A stretch of 64,000 bases of DNA, taken from Pseudonocardia oroxyli (GTDB lineage: Bacteria > Actinomycetota > Actinomycetes > Mycobacteriales > Pseudonocardiaceae). The notes beneath the pieces were generated by a model. It was not told where the DNA came from. It saw only the letters and a list, made by a program, of their open reading frames with translations, and made no database searches. The translations under genes were made by a program, and so were the position numbers. The DNA is taken from NCBI RefSeq assembly GCF_900102195.1, contig NZ_FNBE01000010.1:124001-188000 (forward strand). Direction: 5' to 3'. Below, one piece after another: positions 60,469 to 64,000 of this stretch (within the stretch, counting starts at the first letter, position 1; each line of letters opens with the position of its first letter).

Positions 60469-61017
60469 CTAGGACCACAGCAGGTCGGCGGCCCGGGCCA
60501 GCACCTCGTCCCGGGTCCGCCCCGGGTGGTCGGCGGCGAGGAAGTGGGCGCCGATCGCGGCGCAGAAGGCGAGCAGGCTGCGGGCCTCGACCTCGTCGGG
60601 GTCGGTGCAGACGGTGCCGAGGGTCTCGCGGAGGAGCGCCATCCGCCGGTTGTCCACCCGTCGCAGCCGGGCGGCCACCTGCGGGTCGCGCCGCGCCCAG
60701 TCCCGCACCGCCAGGTCGATCGGCAGCAGGCGCTCGCCGGAGAAGGTGAGCACCCCGGCGCGGTGGGCCTTCGTCCGCGGGTCGCCGCCCTCGGCCTCGA
60801 CCCGGGCGAGGACGCTGTCGACCGCCTCGCGCTCCCACGCGTCGAGCATCGCGGTGAGCAGGGCCTCTCGGTCCGCGAAGTAGCCGTAGAACCCGCCCTT
60901 GGTCACGCCGAGCGCCTTGGCCAGCGCCTCGACGCGCACGGCCTCCGGCCCGCCGTCCGCCAACGCGCGCAGCCCGGCCTCGACCCAGCTCTCCCGCGGT
61001 GTCCGCGCGACGCCCAT
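60469..61017 (-). CDS. TetR-family transcriptional regulator
   Basis: A 182-aa protein from the ATG at 61017 (MGVARTPRESWVEAGLRAL). The HTH is at about 25-48 (RVEALAKALGVTKGGFYGYFADREALL). The ligand-binding half is helical and unassigned. It is divergent from the gene at 61088 and the palindromic operator lies between them, so it likely represses both. Confidence 0.9.
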   Translation of the reverse strand: MGVARTPRESWVEAGLRALADGGPEAVRVEALAKALGVTKGGFYGYFADREALLTAMLDAWEREAVDSVLARVEAEGGDPRTKAHRAGVLTFSGERLLPIDLAVRDWARRDPQVAARLRRVDNRRMALLRETLGTVCTDPDEVEARSLLAFCAAIGAHFLAADHPGRTRDEVLARAADLLWS

Positions 61018-61045
61018 CGCCGTCCTTCCCTCCTGTTGTACGCGA

Positions 61046-61078
61046 CCGTATAGTGCCCATCTATACGGCACCGTATAG
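61046..61078. promoter_or_regulatory. TetR operator candidate
   Basis: CTATACGG-CA-CCGTATAG (61061-61078) is a perfect palindrome with a 2-nt spacer. A third half site, CCGTATAG, lies at 61046-61053. Together they span the short gap between the regulator and its divergent neighbour, and the half sites overlap where promoters must be. Confidence 0.75.
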
Positions 61079-61087
61079 TAGGCGGCC

Positions 61088-61477
61088 ATGCTCACCCGGA
61101 CCGACTACCAGGACCACTTCCGCCATCCCGTAGCCACGTCCGCCCCGGCCGACCGGTGGGCGCGCGCCCTGTTCGGTGCCCGCCCGTCGCCGGGCGAGCG
61201 GTTCCTCTGGCAGGTCCTACTCGGCCTGCGTCTGCACGCGGGACCCGACACGATCGCGGGCTGGCCGGTCGTCGAGCGGTCCCCCGAGTCCGTCCTGCTC
61301 CTCACGAACAGCAGGTGGATGACGGTGACCCTGCAGGTCACCGCCGACGACCACGAGATCGCCCTGACCACCCGCGTCCAGTACGACCGGCCCGTCGCGC
61401 GGGTGCTCTGGGGCGCCGTGCTGTCCCGCGGCCACCGCGCGCTGGTTCCCGGCGTGCTGCGCGCCGCACACGTCTAG
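61088..61477 (+). CDS. DUF2867-like hypothetical protein
   Basis: A 129-aa protein starting MLTRTDYQDHFRHPV. It has WARALFGARPSPGERFLWQV and a beta-rich second half (SVLLLTNSRWMTVTLQVTAD, HEIALTTRVQYD), resembling DUF2867/SRPBCC-like small proteins. It is the probable target of the divergent TetR regulator. The role is unknown. Confidence 0.65.
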   Translation: MLTRTDYQDHFRHPVATSAPADRWARALFGARPSPGERFLWQVLLGLRLHAGPDTIAGWPVVERSPESVLLLTNSRWMTVTLQVTADDHEIALTTRVQYDRPVARVLWGAVLSRGHRALVPGVLRAAHV

Positions 61478-61504
61478 GAGACCCGCCCTCCTGCGCGCCG
61501 CCCG

Positions 61505-62407
61505 CTACGGCCGCGGTTCTTCCGCAGACTCCTCGACCAGCGCCTCGACCTGCGCGAGCACCTTCTGCAGGTGCAGGCTGCGCGCGGCCGACTGCGGGCC
61601 GTCGGTGCGTCCGGCGGAGACGTCGACGAGGAACTCGTCGAGCAGCACGCCGTAGGCCACGGCGGCGTCCGCGGGGCGGTCGGTGACCCGGTGCCGCCCG
61701 GCGGAGCCGTAGGCCGTCACCTCCATCTCGGTGGGGTCCACCGGCATCGCCAGCGACAGGACGTACGTGCTGGTGGCACCGCCCGCGTGGCGCAGCCCGA
61801 ACCGCCAGAGATCCGGCTCGCCGCGGTGCGCGAAGTCCACGCCGACCACCTCGCCCAGCGCCGCGTCGAGCAGGTCGACCAGGTGCGGGCCGATGTCGAG
61901 GAGCGCACCGCGCTCGGCCCGCCAGGCCGACCCGGCGTAGGGCCCGCCCAGCAGTGCCCCCGACAGCCAGCGGGCGCTCCCGCTCGTCGAGACGTCCGCG
62001 GGGCCGGTGAACCCGGCCAGGAACTCGCGGACCGGCGGGTGGAAGCGGAGGGTGAACATCGTCGTCGAGACGACGCCTGCCGCCGCGATCGCCGCCGCGG
62101 CCCGTTCCGCCGCAGGTACGGAGTCCGCCAGCGGCTTGTCGAGGATCAGGTGCCGCCCGGCCTCCGCGGCCTTGACCGCGAGGGAACCCTGCACCGCGGG
62201 TGGCACGGCGAACGCCACGGCGTCCACGCCCGCGAGCAGCGCGGCGAGATCCGGCTCGAACGCGGTGCCGTGCTCGGCCGCCAGCTCGGCCCCCGGCTCG
62301 GGACGCCGGGTCCAGACCCCGGCGAAGTCCACGTCCGGGTGGGCGGCCAGGGCCGGGGCGTGCACGGTGCGGGCCCAGGGACCCGCGCCGATCAGTCCGA
62401 TGCGCAT
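61505..62407 (-). CDS. Gfo/Idh/MocA-family oxidoreductase
   Basis: A 300-aa protein. The Rossmann start MRIGLIGAGPWARTVHAPAL binds NAD(P). The conserved EKP motif is DKP in ILDKPLADS. The second domain has LLDIGPHLVDLLDAALG, with the GxHxxD active-site His and Asp. The family reduces or oxidises sugars and cyclic polyols; the substrate is unknown. It stands alone between the TetR target and the NUDIX gene. Confidence 0.88.
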   Translation of the reverse strand: MRIGLIGAGPWARTVHAPALAAHPDVDFAGVWTRRPEPGAELAAEHGTAFEPDLAALLAGVDAVAFAVPPAVQGSLAVKAAEAGRHLILDKPLADSVPAAERAAAAIAAAGVVSTTMFTLRFHPPVREFLAGFTGPADVSTSGSARWLSGALLGGPYAGSAWRAERGALLDIGPHLVDLLDAALGEVVGVDFAHRGEPDLWRFGLRHAGGATSTYVLSLAMPVDPTEMEVTAYGSAGRHRVTDRPADAAVAYGVLLDEFLVDVSAGRTDGPQSAARSLHLQKVLAQVEALVEESAEEPRP

Positions 62408-62473
62408 GCGGCCATCCTGCCGTGGCGTTCTTCACTGTCACGACCACGGGCGCGAGGCCGTAGTGTCCGACGG

Positions 62474-63289
62474 GTGAGCGTCGATGGGGACACGCCGATC
62501 AAGGCGGCCGCGACCGTGCTGCTGCTCCGGGACGAGCCGGACCCGCCCGCCGGGGTGCCGCCGCTGCAGGTCTTCCTGCAGCGGCGGGTGAAGCAGATGG
62601 TCTTCGCGGGGGGCATGACCGTGTTCCCCGGCGGCGGCGTCGACCCGACGGACGTCCCGGACCCCGAGCGCTGGGCCGGGCCGGACGCGCAGGCGTGGGC
62701 CGACCTGTTCGGCATCGACCCGGACGTCGCAGGCCAGGCCGTGTCCGCGGCGGTCCGCGAGGTGTTCGAGGAGTGCGGCGTGCTGCTGGCGGGCCCGCCC
62801 GGCGGCCCGCCCGGGTCGCTGACCTCGCAGGCCCCGTTGTGGCGCAAGCACCTCACCCAGCACACCACGACCCTGAGCGAGATCCTCGTCGACTCCGGGT
62901 ACGTGCTGCGGACGGATCTCCTGCGCCCGTGGGCCCACTGGATCACCCCGCCCGAGGAGAGCCGTCGCTACGACACCCACTTCTTCGTCGCCGCGCTGCC
63001 CGCGGGCCAGGAGGCGGACGCGCACACGACCGAGGCGATCGACGCCGGCTGGTGGCATCCCGGCGCCGCGCTCGCCGCCGCCGAGGCCGGCGAGCTGCTG
63101 CTGATGCCGCCCACGCTGCTCTCGCTGCGGGACCTGAGCGCGTTCTCGACCACGGCCGAGGCGTTGGCGGCCTGCGCCGACCGCGACCTGACCCCGGTGC
63201 ACCCCCGGTTCCGCCGGGACGGATCCGGCAGCGTGATCATCCTTCCGGACGGGTCGGAGCACCCGTTCACGCCTCCCGTGGCGTCCTGA
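62474..63289 (+). CDS. NUDIX hydrolase (NUDT19-like)
   Basis: A 271-aa protein from the GTG at 62474. It has RVKQMVFAGGMTVFPGGGVD followed after a long insertion by the Nudix-box core AAVREVFEECGVLL. This long form with an insertion between the two halves of the motif is typical of NUDT19/CoA-pyrophosphatase-like proteins in actinobacteria. Its TGA overlaps the ATG of the next gene (TGATG). Confidence 0.85.
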   Translation: MSVDGDTPIKAAATVLLLRDEPDPPAGVPPLQVFLQRRVKQMVFAGGMTVFPGGGVDPTDVPDPERWAGPDAQAWADLFGIDPDVAGQAVSAAVREVFEECGVLLAGPPGGPPGSLTSQAPLWRKHLTQHTTTLSEILVDSGYVLRTDLLRPWAHWITPPEESRRYDTHFFVAALPAGQEADAHTTEAIDAGWWHPGAALAAAEAGELLLMPPTLLSLRDLSAFSTTAEALAACADRDLTPVHPRFRRDGSGSVIILPDGSEHPFTPPVAS

Positions 63290-64000
63290 TGGAGTACGGC
63301 CGCCTCCGCGAGGTGTCCCCCGTCGTCTCGGTGCTCCTGGAGCACAATCCCGGCCCGATGACCCTGGAGGGCACCAACACCTGGGTCCTGCGGGCGCCGG
63401 GCGAGCGCGAGTGCGTGATCGTCGACCCGGGCGAGGAGCAGGACGAGGAGCACCTGCAGCGGGTCGCCGCGCAGGGCCCCGTCGCGCGGATCCTGATCAC
63501 CCACCGCCACCACGACCACTGCGGGTCGGCCCGCAGGCTCGCCGCCCTCACCGGCGCACCGGTGCACGCGCTCGACCCGAGCGTCGGGTCGGAGACCCTG
63601 CGAGACGGCGAGGTGGTCGCCGCGGCCGGGTTGGAGTTCCACGTCGTCGCCACGCCCGGACACACCACGGACTCGACGTCGTTCCTGGTCCACGGCCCCG
63701 GCGAGGGCCCGCCGCCGCTGCTGGCCGGCGACATGATCCTCGGTCACGGCACCACCGTGATCGCGCATCCGGACGGGGCGCTCGCCCCGTACCTGTCGAG
63801 CCTGGACTGGTACGCCGATCTGCCGCCGGGGACGCTGTGCCTCACCGGCCACGGCCCCGAGCTGCCGGACGCCGCGGAGATCGCGAAGCACTACCGCACC
63901 CACCGCGGGCATCGGCTGGAGCAGGTCCGCGCCGCGCTGCAGACCCTGCCCGCGGGCGCGACGCCGCGCCAGGTCGTCGAGGCGGTGTACGCGGACGTCG
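63289..64000 (+). CDS. MBL-fold metallo-hydrolase (Rv3677c-like), partial
   Basis: An N-terminal 237 codons; the 3' end is beyond the window. It has PGPMTLEGTNTWVLRAPG, the zinc motif THRHHDHCG, TPGHTTDSTSF and LAGDMILGHG. In mycobacteria the homologue lies next to RidA and crp. It is translationally coupled to the NUDIX gene. The reaction is unknown; lactamase-beta-2-like hydrolases cleave esters or thioesters. Confidence 0.9.
   Translation, partial: MEYGRLREVSPVVSVLLEHNPGPMTLEGTNTWVLRAPGERECVIVDPGEEQDEEHLQRVAAQGPVARILITHRHHDHCGSARRLAALTGAPVHALDPSVGSETLRDGEVVAAAGLEFHVVATPGHTTDSTSFLVHGPGEGPPPLLAGDMILGHGTTVIAHPDGALAPYLSSLDWYADLPPGTLCLTGHGPELPDAAEIAKHYRTHRGHRLEQVRAALQTLPAGATPRQVVEAVYADV

Noticed and set aside
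1..64000. Ribosomal RNA, riboswitches and CRISPR arrays
   Set aside because: I looked for conserved rRNA words, riboswitch cores and repeat-spacer arrays on both strands and saw none.

Overview
The window is very GC-rich double-stranded DNA of an actinobacterium, most likely Pseudonocardiaceae (Pseudonocardia-like). The support is two WhiB proteins, an Lsr2 protein, a dTMP-kinase-like domain fused to an MFS transporter, and, at the right end, the conserved actinobacterial neighbourhood ponA2 / whiB4 / two ArsA-like ATPases / DUF4177 / RidA / metallo-beta-lactamase-fold hydrolase. The species assignment is inference.

Layout. (1) 1-1573: left flank, with a pRiA4b ORF-3-like gene and a translationally coupled partial gene. 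(2) About 1574-46316: a probable integrated mobile element of about 44.7 kb inserted at the 3' end of tRNA-Thr(CGT). The intact tRNA lies at 46272-46348. A 45-bp copy of its 3' part (43 of 45 identical) lies at 1574-1618. The tyrosine integrase gene lies next to the tRNA. (3) 46349-64000: chromosome.

Inside the element, 1.8-4.8 kb carries an ImmA/IrrE-PIN (DUF4411) toxin-antitoxin-like pair and an HNH-like gene. 5.2-15.9 kb is an AT-richer conflict/defence-like island. It holds a HTH-Ser/Thr kinase with a small membrane partner, an unknown gene coupled (TAGTG) to a pentapeptide-repeat/2-TM channel-like protein, and an alpha/beta hydrolase that converges on a 1383-aa protein with the order IF2_N, caspase-like protease, STAND NTPase, WD40. 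16-19 kb holds small hypothetical genes. 19.5-28.2 kb holds a cholesterol-dependent-cytolysin-like protein with a LecA-like C-terminal domain, a membrane protein, a NarL-type two-component system, a twin-HTH regulator with a 34-bp palindromic operator candidate, and a second lectin (LecA-like plus bulb-type). 29-42.5 kb is a plasmid-like maintenance and transfer module: Lsr2, DUF3987 protein, prim-pol, MobF relaxase, a DUF2637-type membrane protein, a TraG/VirD4-type coupling protein, WhiB and an excisionase-like protein. Most of its genes overlap by 4 nt on the minus strand. 42.7-46.2 kb holds a HTH regulator, a PLP enzyme and an integrase that carries a C-terminal GntR-type winged helix.

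The element has a relaxase and a coupling protein but no VirB4/VirB6-type mating-pore genes in the window, so it looks mobilizable, or dependent on functions elsewhere. Three degenerate tRNA-like repeats (1.6, 5.1 and 7.65 kb) suggest repeated insertion or accretion at such sites.

The chromosomal part encodes the DNA polymerase III delta' subunit, the MFS/dTMP-kinase-like fusion (P-loop degenerate), PonA2, WhiB4, two ArsA-type ATPases, DUF4177, RidA, two hypothetical proteins (one long and disordered with tandem repeats), a 168-bp MITE-like insertion, a TetR regulator with its operator and target gene, an oxidoreductase, a NUDIX hydrolase and the start of an MBL-fold hydrolase.
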